From: Actinomycetota bacterium
GTDB taxonomy: Bacteria > Actinomycetota > Actinomycetes > Mycobacteriales > Mycobacteriaceae
Direction of reading: 5' to 3'
DNA length: 64,000 nt
Assembly: GCA_018268465.1 (NCBI GenBank)
Contig: JAFDWN010000024.1
Coordinates: forward strand, 62,001-126,000
Shown here piece by piece: positions 41,575-50,613 of this stretch. The position numbers and the translations under genes are program-made. Within the stretch, counting starts at the first letter, position 1; each line of letters begins with the position of its first letter. The notes under the pieces were generated by a model. The model saw nothing but the letters and a program-made list of their open reading frames with translations. It was not told where the DNA came from and did not search any database.

Positions 41575-43877
41575 GCCATTCCACTCTGGATGCCGGCCAG
41601 GCCCAGCCCCACGCCACCTTCGGTGACGTCGGCCGGCCAGTGTTGCGCTACGGCGGACGTGACCGGGTGGCGGGGACTCTGCAGTTCCTCAGCGATATCA
41701 CATTCCCCGGCGCGGCCCACGTCGTCTTGGTGACCCTGCCCGTCGGTTGCGCCGAGTTGCTCGGTATCGACAGCACGCACGCTCGGTCCCTACCCGGCGT
41801 CGTCGATATCGTCAGCGCCGACGATCTGCCCGACCCGATGCCGCGATTCGGGGTCTCCCATGCCGACCGGCCGGTGCTGGCTGTCCGCGCCACCAAGTAT
41901 CACGGCGAACCCGTTGCCGCTGTCGTCGCCGAGACAATCGATCAGGCCAGAGACGCCGCCAGGGCGGTGCGGATCGACTATCGGGAGACCCCCGGCGTCT
42001 ACGACCTCGACACCGCGCTTGCCCCCGAGGCGCCGATCGTCCGTGACGAAAGCCTGCTCGGCGAAGACCCCGACCCCACCAATGTTCTGGAGTCCGTGCA
42101 CTACGCCTGGGGAGATATCGGCGACGAGGCGGCGAACACCACCGTCGTCGTCGAGAACTCCTACGAATTCCCGATGGTGACCCACTTCCCGATCGAACCG
42201 GGTGGCACGGTCGCGGTCCCCACCGCCGACGGCGGACTGGAGGTCTACTCCCCGGTTCAGCATCCCTACCTGCTGCAACGCACCATCTCCTCGATCTGGC
42301 ACCTACCGCTGAGCAAGGTCCGCGTGCTCGCGCCCGACCCGGGCGGCGGCTTCGGCGGAAAGCAGAATCCCAAATACGAGCCCCTGGTCGCCTTTCTGGC
42401 GCTGCGGACCGGACGGACCTGCCGGTTGGTGCTCAGCCTGGAGGAGACGTTTCAATCGATGCGACGCGCAGGGTGCCGTATCACTGCGCGGACCGGATTC
42501 ACCGCTGAGGGAAGACTCGCCTTTCATGTGATGGACTGCGATTTTCTCATCGGCGCCTACGCGGACGTCGCACCACGCGTCATGGCGAAGGGCAGCTACG
42601 TCGGTGCCGGCCCGTACCGGATCCCTGCCGTCCAGGTTCGTGCGCGTGCGGTACAGACCAACACCACTCCCAGTACGGCGTTCCGCGGATTCGGTGCTCC
42701 ACAGGTGGCCTGGGCGACAGAATCACAGCTCGACGCGGGGGCGCGCCTGCTCGGTCTGGACGGACTCGAGATTCGACGGCGGAATCTGGTGACCCGCGAT
42801 GAGCCGTTCATCCGCGGACGCTTCCAGGCCGCCGCCGACGGCGACTGGCACCAGTGCCTCGACAGGGCCGCCGAGCTCATCGATTGGGACAGCCCATTGC
42901 CGCCCGGGCGCGGACGGGGAATCGCGGTCGGTATCAAACCCGGTGCCACGGCTGGACTCTCGCAGAGTCTGGTCCGACTTCTCTACGACGGCAGCGTGCT
43001 GGCCTACGCGGGGACCAGCGATATGGGTCAGGGCGCACGCACATTGTGGCAGCAGATCGTGTCCTATGAGCTGGGCACCGGCCTCGACGCGATCACCGTG
43101 GTCAGCGGCGACACCGACGCGGTACCGTTCGATCTGCAAACCTCGGCCAGCCGCTCGACGGTCTTCATGGGCAATGCCGTGCTCGAGGCATGTCGGGAGA
43201 TTCGGCGCCGGATCGTCGAACTGTACGCCGAAACCACCGGCACGCCGGTGGAGGTCCTCGGGGAGGAACCGGGGCTGCTGCAGACCCCGGAAGGCGCCAA
43301 ACCGCTGGTGGAAGCTGCCCAGATCGCCCTGGGATCGCTCCGCGGCGAGTTCATCGGTCAAGGCACCTACCGACTGCGCGGGGTCAAGGGCCACCCCCTT
43401 GGTGGCGACGCTGCATTCTACGAATTCAACTGCACCGCTATCGAAGTGGAAGTCGACGTCGAGACCGGCGAGCTCCTGCTGGTACGCCACGTCACCGTCA
43501 GCGACGTCGGCACCGAGCTGAATCCGCTGCAGGTCACCTCACAGGACGAAGGTGCGGCGATCATGGGTCTGGGTCATAGTCAGATGGAACAGCTGCTCAT
43601 CGACGGCCACGGGCGTATCCGCAACCTCGGAGCACTCGACTACCGAATTCCGACCTTCAACGACGTGCCCGTCGAGTTCATCACCGCGGCGATCCAGAAT
43701 CACGACGGGCCGGGTCCCTATGGAGCGAAAGGGATCAGCGAGGGTGCACTGCTGTGCACCGCGGGTGCGTTGGGGGCCGCGGTGGCCCAGGCCATCGGCG
43801 CACCGATCAACCAGCTTCCGCTGACTCCGGAACGAGTCTGGCGGGCGATCCAGGACCAGCGCGCCGCGACACCATGA
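41571..43877 (+). CDS. Molybdenum hydroxylase large catalytic subunit
   Basis: 768 aa, xanthine dehydrogenase family. Molybdopterin-binding marks are PDPGGGFGGKQNPKYE, TPSTAFRGFGAPQ and the catalytic glutamate segment GPYGAKGISEGALLC. The CO dehydrogenase AYRCSFR loop is absent, so oxidation of CO is not indicated; hydroxylation of an aldehyde or N-heterocycle is more likely. The N-terminus GRPVLRYGGRDRVAGTLQFLSDI is the domain that opens the active site. It needs a molybdenum cytosine-dinucleotide type cofactor; no accessory gene is in the window. Confidence 0.94.
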   Translation: MSHSTLDAGQAQPHATFGDVGRPVLRYGGRDRVAGTLQFLSDITFPGAAHVVLVTLPVGCAELLGIDSTHARSLPGVVDIVSADDLPDPMPRFGVSHADRPVLAVRATKYHGEPVAAVVAETIDQARDAARAVRIDYRETPGVYDLDTALAPEAPIVRDESLLGEDPDPTNVLESVHYAWGDIGDEAANTTVVVENSYEFPMVTHFPIEPGGTVAVPTADGGLEVYSPVQHPYLLQRTISSIWHLPLSKVRVLAPDPGGGFGGKQNPKYEPLVAFLALRTGRTCRLVLSLEETFQSMRRAGCRITARTGFTAEGRLAFHVMDCDFLIGAYADVAPRVMAKGSYVGAGPYRIPAVQVRARAVQTNTTPSTAFRGFGAPQVAWATESQLDAGARLLGLDGLEIRRRNLVTRDEPFIRGRFQAAADGDWHQCLDRAAELIDWDSPLPPGRGRGIAVGIKPGATAGLSQSLVRLLYDGSVLAYAGTSDMGQGARTLWQQIVSYELGTGLDAITVVSGDTDAVPFDLQTSASRSTVFMGNAVLEACREIRRRIVELYAETTGTPVEVLGEEPGLLQTPEGAKPLVEAAQIALGSLRGEFIGQGTYRLRGVKGHPLGGDAAFYEFNCTAIEVEVDVETGELLLVRHVTVSDVGTELNPLQVTSQDEGAAIMGLGHSQMEQLLIDGHGRIRNLGALDYRIPTFNDVPVEFITAAIQNHDGPGPYGAKGISEGALLCTAGALGAAVAQAIGAPINQLPLTPERVWRAIQDQRAATP

Positions 43878-43944
43878 ACGGCCGCCTCACCCGGACTCAG
43901 CTGCGCCGTCCGCCAGTTACCAACACACGACAGGAGATGAGTTC

Positions 43945-45219
43945 ATGGCACGTAAACCAGTAGTCTGCCTCGCCGGAACGTTGGACACCAAAGGTGCCGA
44001 ATACGCCTATGTACGAGACTGTTTGGCCAGTGCCGGAGTGGACACTCTTGTTGTCGACTGCGGTGTACTTGGCACCCCGCACTTCACTCCGCAGGTCTCC
44101 GCCGGCGAGGTCGCCAGGAAGGCCGGCGTAGACGTCACGGAGTTCCAACGCGGTGTTGAAGGGGCCGGGGGCCGCGTGCTGGCTATTTCGGCCATGAGCG
44201 ACGGGTTGGCGCAGGTCCTGACGGAGCTGGTGGACGCCGGGGCGATCGATGCGGTCATGGGACTGGGCGGCACGGGCGGAACCGATCTGCTGAGCGGTGC
44301 TTTCCGCACGTTGGGTATCGGGTTCCCGAAGCTCATCGTCTCCACGATGGCGTCGAACAACACACGTCCCTATGTGGGCCACTCCGACATGCACATGGCG
44401 AACGCCGTCACCGATATCGCTGGCATCAACACGATCTCCAAGCGGGTCCTCGGCAACGCTGCGCACGCCGTAGCCGGGATGGCTCGCGGTTACCACGGCG
44501 TCGCTCAGGACGGCGGACAGGACAAGCCCCTGATCGCCATCTCGATGTTCGGCGTCACCACCCCCGGCGTCATGCGGATACGTCAGCGGCTGGAGGACAA
44601 CGGTTTCGAGGTCGTGACCTTCCATGCCGTGGGAGAGGGCGCAGGAATGGAGCATCTGATCGACAAGGGGATGATCGACGGGTTGATCGACTACACCCTG
44701 GCCGAACTCCTCAATCACTGGAACAACGGCATCTTCGATCCCGGTGTGGAGCGGATGGAGGCAGCCGTGCGCACCGGCATCCCGCAGGTGGTGGTTCCGG
44801 GCGCCATCGAGTGTTTCAACTTCGGGGCGGTCGACACCATCCCCGCCGAGTACAACACCGAGGAGCGCAACGTGTTGATCCACAACCCGAACATCACCTC
44901 TCTGCTGGCCACACCGGACGAACTGCGGCGCCTCGGCGAGTACGTCGCCGACCATGTGAACCGGTCCGCCGGTCCGAAGGCAATTGCGCTGCCGCTCAAC
45001 GGTCTCGACAACTACTTCAAAGAAGGAAGCCAGTGGCACGGGGTGGATGTCACGCCCGTGTTCGACGCTATCCGCAACAGCGTCGATTCCGATGTCGAGG
45101 TGTTGGAGATGCCCAACAACATCAATGACGAGGTGTTCGCCGACGCGGTCTTCGAGCTGTTCCTGGCGCGATGGTCACAACGCGCCAATGCCCGCGAGGT
45201 GGCCGCGAGCGCTTCCTGA
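43945..45219 (+). CDS. Tm-1-like ATP-binding domain/UPF0261 protein
   Basis: 424 aa with AGGAGA before the ATG. The family N-terminus is CLAGTLDTKGAEYAYVRDCL, followed by GLGGTGGTDLLSGAFRTLGIGFPKLIVSTMASN and C-terminal IPQVVVPGAIECFNFGAVDTIP and LPLNGLDNYFKEG. Plant Tm-1 has this domain and binds ATP. In bacteria it often lies beside catabolic or TIM-barrel genes, but its reaction is not established. Here it is within the molybdenum hydroxylase operon. Confidence 0.88.
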   Translation: MARKPVVCLAGTLDTKGAEYAYVRDCLASAGVDTLVVDCGVLGTPHFTPQVSAGEVARKAGVDVTEFQRGVEGAGGRVLAISAMSDGLAQVLTELVDAGAIDAVMGLGGTGGTDLLSGAFRTLGIGFPKLIVSTMASNNTRPYVGHSDMHMANAVTDIAGINTISKRVLGNAAHAVAGMARGYHGVAQDGGQDKPLIAISMFGVTTPGVMRIRQRLEDNGFEVVTFHAVGEGAGMEHLIDKGMIDGLIDYTLAELLNHWNNGIFDPGVERMEAAVRTGIPQVVVPGAIECFNFGAVDTIPAEYNTEERNVLIHNPNITSLLATPDELRRLGEYVADHVNRSAGPKAIALPLNGLDNYFKEGSQWHGVDVTPVFDAIRNSVDSDVEVLEMPNNINDEVFADAVFELFLARWSQRANAREVAASAS

Positions 45220-45260
45220 CGGGAGACAAGCGTGCGGCCGAGGAGAACGGAAAGGGAACC

Positions 45261-45974
45261 GTGGAAACCACCGCCACTGACAACGACGTCGTCCGCCTGA
45301 TCCTGCTGCGGCACGGTCAGGTCGCCTCCCATCGAGGCGATGTCCCCCTGACATCGGCCGGAGTCGCCCAGGCCACGGCCGCCGGCAACTGGTTCGCCGA
45401 GAGGGGCCATGCCATCTCGATGTTGCTCCACGGTGGAACAGCCCGTGCACGAGAAACCGCCGAGCACTTCCGGACGGCCTTCGAATCCGCGTCCGACGGG
45501 CCACGCGGGGCGGTGGAGCTCGATGCAAGCGTCGCGCTGCGCAACCCCGATCTCTACCTGGGTGGGTATCGCGTCAACATGGTCAGCTCATCCGAGGCGC
45601 TGGCCGAGCAGGTCCCGCCGCTGACCGCAGCCGACATCGCCGGGTCGCCCTGGTTCACCGAATTCCTCACCAGCGCAGACCGGGTGGGATTCTGGGTCGG
45701 GCACACCGATCCGCCTGGCGAAACGGCGCGCGCCGTGGCACAGCGCATCGAGGCTTTCACGAGAAGCCTCCGCGACGTGCCCGGCTGGCGCGGCGGCACT
45801 GTCGTGGGCACCACGCACTCCCCCATTTTGCGAGCCGTTGCGCACAGTTTTCACGGCGCGGACCCTGGTGAGCCGCCATTCCTGCACGGATACAGCCTGA
45901 CTGCCGACGCCGCCGGAGCCGTACACGTCGAGAAGGTGGCACCGGAGATCGCCACCGCCGTCATGACGAACTGA
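45261..45974 (+). CDS. Histidine phosphatase (phosphoglycerate mutase-like) family protein
   Basis: 237 aa from a GTG at 45261 following AAAGGGA; earlier in-frame starts would overlap the UPF0261 gene. The catalytic RHG is in ILLRHGQVASHRGDVPLTSAG and the second His in VVGTTHSPILRAVAHSF. The arginine/glutamate helper region is GGTARARETAEHF. It dephosphorylates an unidentified metabolite or protein; its presence next to an ATP-binding Tm-1-like protein suggests a phosphorylated intermediate. Confidence 0.84.
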   Translation: METTATDNDVVRLILLRHGQVASHRGDVPLTSAGVAQATAAGNWFAERGHAISMLLHGGTARARETAEHFRTAFESASDGPRGAVELDASVALRNPDLYLGGYRVNMVSSSEALAEQVPPLTAADIAGSPWFTEFLTSADRVGFWVGHTDPPGETARAVAQRIEAFTRSLRDVPGWRGGTVVGTTHSPILRAVAHSFHGADPGEPPFLHGYSLTADAAGAVHVEKVAPEIATAVMTN

Positions 45975-46026
45975 AGTCCCACCGAAACACTCCGACAGTC
46001 GAAACCAGAGGAACCGGAATCCCATC

Positions 46027-46938
46027 TTGTCCAACGCGATCCTGACCTGCGCCCCAACCGGGGCCATCCACACACCGTCGATGTCGCCCTACCTGCCCGT
46101 CACCCCCGAGCAGATCGCCGAGGCGGCGTTGGCAGCCGCCGACGCCGGCGCAGCGATCGTGCACCTGCACGTGCGCGACCCTGAGGACGGCCGTCCCCTC
46201 CAGGATGTCGGGCTGTTCAAGGAACTTCTGGCCATCATTTCCGACACATCGGACGTCGTCGTCAATCTCACCACCGGCGGCAGTCCGCACATGACTGTCG
46301 ATGAACGGGTCCGGCCTGCCACCGAACTCGCACCCGAACTGGCCTCACTGAACATGGGCTCGATGAACTTCGGCCTCTTCCCGATGTTGGATCGCTTCAC
46401 AGAGCTCCAATATGACTGGGAGAAAACGCACCTCGGTAACAGAGACGTGGTGTTCAAGAACACGTTCGCCGACATCGAACGAATCCTCAAGACCTGCGGA
46501 GAGCAGGGTACCCGGTTCGAGTTCGAGTGCTATGACACCTCACATCTGTACAACCTGGCCCACTTCCTCGATCGCGGCCTCGTGGAACCGCCGCTGTTCG
46601 TGCAGACGGTGGGTGGGCTACTCGGCGGTATCGGCGCCGACCCCGAAGATCTGATGCACATGCGACGCACCGCCAATCGACTCTTCGGTGGTCAATGGGA
46701 ATGGTCGGTTCTCGGTGCGGGATCCGCGCAGATCCGCACTGCGGCGGTGTCTCTGGCCCTTGGCGGCAATGCGCGGGTCGGGCTGGAGGATTCGTTGTGG
46801 GATGGGCCCGGGACGCTGGCGCGCTCCAGCCGCGACCAGGTCGAGCGGGTCGGCACCCTGGCGCGGGCGCTGTACCGCGACTTGGCGACGCCTGCTGAGG
46901 CGCGCCGGCGCCTCCGACTGCGGGATGCGCAGGCGTAG
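46027..46938 (+). CDS. Beta-keto acid cleavage enzyme (BKACE/DUF849) family
   Basis: 303 aa starting with a TTG at 46027 (AGAGGA upstream). Zinc ligands His46 and His48 are in IVHLHVRD and a late glutamate is in VGLEDSLW. VNLTTGGSP and ECYDTSHLYNL line the active site. Characterised members condense a beta-keto acid with acetyl-CoA, giving acetoacetate plus a new acyl-CoA. This suggests that the operon degrades its substrate to a beta-keto acid. Specificity cannot be read from the sequence. Confidence 0.9.
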   Translation: MSNAILTCAPTGAIHTPSMSPYLPVTPEQIAEAALAAADAGAAIVHLHVRDPEDGRPLQDVGLFKELLAIISDTSDVVVNLTTGGSPHMTVDERVRPATELAPELASLNMGSMNFGLFPMLDRFTELQYDWEKTHLGNRDVVFKNTFADIERILKTCGEQGTRFEFECYDTSHLYNLAHFLDRGLVEPPLFVQTVGGLLGGIGADPEDLMHMRRTANRLFGGQWEWSVLGAGSAQIRTAAVSLALGGNARVGLEDSLWDGPGTLARSSRDQVERVGTLARALYRDLATPAEARRRLRLRDAQA

Positions 46939-46954
46939 TGAGGATCTCCTGCCC

Positions 46955-47641
46955 ATGACGACCGGCGAAACACTTCAGATCGGCGGCGAACTGCTGTCCA
47001 GCGGAGTGAAGCGGCTACTCCTCGACCGCATCCTCGCCGGACACTACCAACCCGGCGAGCGAATCGTCGAACTCAAACTTGCCAAAGAGCTCGGTACGAG
47101 CCAATCCCCGATTCGCGAGGCCCTCCGCGACCTCGCCGGCATCGGCGTGGTCGAGATCCACTCACGCCGGGGTGCGAGCGTACGGCTGCCAACCGGCAAG
47201 GAACTCGCCGACGTCAGCCTGGTGCGTTCGGAGATCGACGCGTTGGCCGCCCGAATCGCCGCCCCGAAGATATCCGACGAGATCCTCGCCGATCTTCAGC
47301 AAGCACTCGACGCCATGTTCCGGGCCATCGCCGGCGGCGACACCTACGGCCTGACGCGGGCCGACGCACAGTTTCACCGTATGATCGCCACCGCCGCCGA
47401 CAATCGGGCAGTTGAGCGAGTCTTCAATCAGCTGGAGCCGGTCGCCCGAACGTTTTTCACGCTGACGGCGCCGGATGTCGATCTCGAATTGATCATGCGC
47501 GAACATCAAGGGATCCTCTCGGCGCTTCGGTCCCGCAACCCCGAGCTGGCTTCCTGCCGGGCGCGGATGCACCAGCTCGGGGTGGGACGACTGTTCCAGC
47601 AATCGACGCACAAACCCAACGACGTCGAATCGGCGACGTGA
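46955..47641 (+). CDS. GntR family regulator, FCD type (paralogue 2)
   Basis: 228 aa, starting 16 bp after the BKACE stop. The N-terminal helix-turn-helix PGERIVELKLAKELGTSQSPIREALRDLAGIGVVEIHSRRGASVRLP nearly matches the protein at 36992, including the recognition helix (SQSPIREALRDLA), so both may read the same operator. The FCD domain has ADAQFHRMIA and REHQGILSAL. Differences concentrate in the ligand domain, which suggests different effectors. Confidence 0.9.
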   Translation: MTTGETLQIGGELLSSGVKRLLLDRILAGHYQPGERIVELKLAKELGTSQSPIREALRDLAGIGVVEIHSRRGASVRLPTGKELADVSLVRSEIDALAARIAAPKISDEILADLQQALDAMFRAIAGGDTYGLTRADAQFHRMIATAADNRAVERVFNQLEPVARTFFTLTAPDVDLELIMREHQGILSALRSRNPELASCRARMHQLGVGRLFQQSTHKPNDVESAT

Positions 47642-47814
47642 GGTCGCTGGTCACGAGAGGTGTCAAGGTCGCTAACCACCGGTGGCACTGTGAAACGCCG
47701 TGCGACAGGCGCGCCTGCCCTCTCGACGGTGAGCTGTTGCCACCGGGTTCGCCGGTGGATCGAGGCCGATCTCGGTATATTGGTTCGGCCGTCAGCAGCG
47801 AGAGGTATTTGCCG

Positions 47815-49536
47815 ATGATCGAGTCGCCCATTCTCGTCGCCCTGCGCGAGCGCGCGAGTTTGCAGGCCGACCATACGGCGTTTACCTTCATCGATTACGA
47901 ACAAGATTGGGAGGGCGTTTCCCAAAGTCTGACGTGGGCGCAGTTGTATCGACGCTCGCTGAATCTGGCAGTGGACTTGGAAGCCCGCGGGTCGACCGGC
48001 GATCGGGCGGTGATCTTGGCGCCGCAGGGGCTCGACTACATCGTCGCATTCCTGGGAGCGCTGGAAGCGGGATTCACCGCGGTTCCACTTTCCGTCCCCT
48101 GGGCTGGTATTCACGACGAGCGTGTCACGGCGGTGCTGCGCGATGCGTCGCCGTCCGCAATTCTCACGACGGCCGCCGTCGTCGAGAACGTCGTGCCCTA
48201 TGCCCAACCTTCCGCGGGCAATCCCATTCCAGCGATCGTCGAAGTCGATGCGCTCGGCCCGGGTGTCTCCAATGGGTCCGGCGCTCGGCGACACAGCCAG
48301 GCCGACATCGCGTATCTGCAATACACATCCGGCTCGACCCGCGCACCGACGGGCGTCATGGTCTCGAATAGCAATCTGGCTGTCAATTGGGAACAGATCC
48401 TCTCCGGCATTGCTCCCGATAATCGGATGCCGGCATCTACTGTGTCGTGGCTGCCCTTCTATCACGATATGGGATTGATGATGGGTTTCTTCGCCGGAAT
48501 TCTGGGTGGGTGGCCGACTGTGGTCATGGATCCGGTGTCATTTCTGCAGCGCCCGGCACGATGGATGCAATTGCTGGCACGCAATCCGCAGGTTTTCTCG
48601 GCAGGACCGAACTTCGCTTTCGAACTGACCGCCGCACGGACCTTTGACGCCGACATGGCCGGGTTGGATCTCGGGGACGTGGCCTACATCATGAGCGGAG
48701 CGGAGCGGGTGAGCCCGACCACAATCGGCCGCTTCACGCAGCGTTTCGCACGCTTCAACCTTCCCGAGTCGGTGATTCGTCCCGCCTACGGACTTGCCGA
48801 GGCGACGTTGTTCGTGGCCGCCGGCGGGTCGGGCCGGCCGGCTGATTTCGTCCATTTCGACCGCGATGAACTGTCGGCCGGCCACGCGGTGCGAACCGAT
48901 TCCGGTACGCCGTTGGTGGGCTACGGGACGGCGCGCAGCCCGGTCGTGCGGATCGTCGATCCCGAGACCGCGTCCGAGAATCCGGCGGGCACCGTCGGTG
49001 AGATCTGGGTGCACGGCGACAACGTCAGTTCGGGCTATTGGCGCAGACCGGTCGAAACCGAGAAGACCTTCGGGGCAACCATTGTCGACCCGTCGCCTGG
49101 GACACCCGAAGATCGTTGGCTCAGAACCGGAGACCTCGGCTTCGTATCCGAAGGCGAGCTGTTCGTCGTGGGCCGCCTCAAGGACATCCTGATCGTGCGC
49201 GGGCGTAACCACTATCCCGACGACATCGAGACGACCGTCCAGGAGATATCGGGAAGCCGAGCCGCGGCCATCGCCGTCTCTGGTGATTCGACGGAAAAGC
49301 TGGTTGTGATCGTCGAATTCAAGAAGCGGGGCGAGTCCGAGGAGCACGTGGCCGACAAGCTGCGAGCGATCAAGGACAGGGTCTCCTCGGCCGTGACCAG
49401 TTCGCACGGCCTGAGGGCCGAGGATGTCGTGCTGGTGGCCCCGGGCTCGATTCCGATCACCACGAGTGGCAAGGTCAGGCGAGCGGCCTGCGTCCAGCTC
49501 TATCAGTGCGATGGGTTCCAGCGTTTGGGCGTATAG
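47815..49536 (+). CDS. Fatty acyl-AMP ligase (FAAL)
   Basis: 573 aa, ATG 9 nt after GAGAGG; a TATATT -10-like hexamer lies about 40 bp upstream. Adenylation marks are LQYTSGSTRAPTGVMV, PFYHDMGLMMG, RPAYGLAEATLFVA, the hinge region RTGDLGFVSEGELFVVGRLKD, and a terminal TTSGKVRR lysine. The PFYHDMG and YGLAEAT signatures are those of FAALs, which load fatty acids on polyketide synthase carrier domains rather than CoA. It is convergent with the biosynthetic operon (21-bp gap), and its likely partner carrier domain lies upstream of the visible KS, beyond the window. Confidence 0.92.
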   Translation: MIESPILVALRERASLQADHTAFTFIDYEQDWEGVSQSLTWAQLYRRSLNLAVDLEARGSTGDRAVILAPQGLDYIVAFLGALEAGFTAVPLSVPWAGIHDERVTAVLRDASPSAILTTAAVVENVVPYAQPSAGNPIPAIVEVDALGPGVSNGSGARRHSQADIAYLQYTSGSTRAPTGVMVSNSNLAVNWEQILSGIAPDNRMPASTVSWLPFYHDMGLMMGFFAGILGGWPTVVMDPVSFLQRPARWMQLLARNPQVFSAGPNFAFELTAARTFDADMAGLDLGDVAYIMSGAERVSPTTIGRFTQRFARFNLPESVIRPAYGLAEATLFVAAGGSGRPADFVHFDRDELSAGHAVRTDSGTPLVGYGTARSPVVRIVDPETASENPAGTVGEIWVHGDNVSSGYWRRPVETEKTFGATIVDPSPGTPEDRWLRTGDLGFVSEGELFVVGRLKDILIVRGRNHYPDDIETTVQEISGSRAAAIAVSGDSTEKLVVIVEFKKRGESEEHVADKLRAIKDRVSSAVTSSHGLRAEDVVLVAPGSIPITTSGKVRRAACVQLYQCDGFQRLGV

Positions 49537-49557
49537 CTCGAAGTGTTTGCGGCGGGC

Positions 49558-50613
49558 TCAGCGGAAAAGCAAGCTCCAGGTGCGGGGCGGGTCGAGGCGA
49601 GGGGCGTCTCGCGGGAAGAGCGCCACCACCCAGTCCTTACCGGGCAGCGGCAGGAAGCCGGCCGCCAGGAACGTCCGTGCCGGGGTCATCGAGGTGCGTT
49701 GGGCCATCAGCAGCGGAACGCCCTCGGCCCGTAGCCGCCGGCACAGCCCGCCCAGCGCAGCCGCCGCCGCGAGCGGCCCGAGTCCGGGCGCGCACCACAG
49801 ATCGAGTACTCGGGCGTCGATGAACGACCGGCCCATGAAGCCGATCCGCGCCAGGGAGGCGAACGCGTCGATGCGACCGCTGCCGGTCAGTACGAACGTC
49901 TGCACCGCCTCTCCCTGCAGCTGGCGCGCCAGCCGCTCCATGGGCCAGGTCAGCGACCATTCGAAGCGGCTCGTCGTCGCGTCGAGCAGCTGGGCGCAGT
50001 GAGGCAGATCCTCGGGCTCATAGGGACGCCACGCCGATGCGTTCCCCGCGGATGCGGCGAGCAGCGGGCCGAGCGCGCCGGCGCCGAGGCGCTCGTATTG
50101 TTCCAACCCGCCGCGGGCCACGGCGGTTGGGTCGAGCACCTTCGCCCAGTATCCGAAGCGGAACAGGAACCGCAGCCTGTCGGGGTTGGCCCGCGCGTAG
50201 CTGGTCCACATCCGGTTGGCGATGGCCTTCTCGTCACCCATCACGATCGCCAGCGACATCGCCAGCCCGGCGGCTTCGTGCCGCCGGTCGAGTTCCTCGA
50301 CGAGTTGGAGGGTGAGGCCGTCGGCGCGGGCCTCGGGCGCCACCGAGCACCACCCGGCCAGTCCGATGGGCCAGGTCCGCCCCTGCGCGCGCAGCCAGGC
50401 TGGCACACTGCAGAAGGAGCCGACCAGGCGGTCACCGGCGTATCCGGCAGCGTGCAGGCCGGCGTCCTCCGGAGGTAGCTGCCAGCGGCAGAACCCCTTG
50501 TCCCACATCGGATACCACATCGATCCCTGATAGGCATCGCGCCAGACGCGGGTAGAGAGTTCTGCGACATCGGAGCCGTCTCCGGTCAGGTCGCCCACGA
50601 CGATGCCGGTCAC
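49558..50613 (-). CDS. GNAT-like acyltransferase, hypothetical
   Basis: 351 aa from a GTG at 50613 that overlaps the KAS III stop (GTGA). The N-terminal half resembles an acyl-CoA N-acyltransferase fold (GYAGDRLVGSFCSVPAWLRAQGRTWPIGLAGWCSVAPEARADGLTLQLVEELDRR). A second half with FVLTGSGRIDAFASLARIGFMG and LGGLCRRLRAEGVPLLMAQRTSM looks like another GNAT-like lobe. It is the last gene of the biosynthetic operon, so a tailoring N-acylation is a reasonable guess. Assignment rests on fold-like features only. Confidence 0.6.
   Translation of the reverse strand: MTGIVVGDLTGDGSDVAELSTRVWRDAYQGSMWYPMWDKGFCRWQLPPEDAGLHAAGYAGDRLVGSFCSVPAWLRAQGRTWPIGLAGWCSVAPEARADGLTLQLVEELDRRHEAAGLAMSLAIVMGDEKAIANRMWTSYARANPDRLRFLFRFGYWAKVLDPTAVARGGLEQYERLGAGALGPLLAASAGNASAWRPYEPEDLPHCAQLLDATTSRFEWSLTWPMERLARQLQGEAVQTFVLTGSGRIDAFASLARIGFMGRSFIDARVLDLWCAPGLGPLAAAAALGGLCRRLRAEGVPLLMAQRTSMTPARTFLAAGFLPLPGKDWVVALFPRDAPRLDPPRTWSLLFR

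Noticed and set aside
41571..43877. Large subunit as aerobic CO dehydrogenase (CoxL)
   Set aside because: The AYRCSFR active-site loop of form I CO dehydrogenase is absent; only general xanthine dehydrogenase-family motifs are present.
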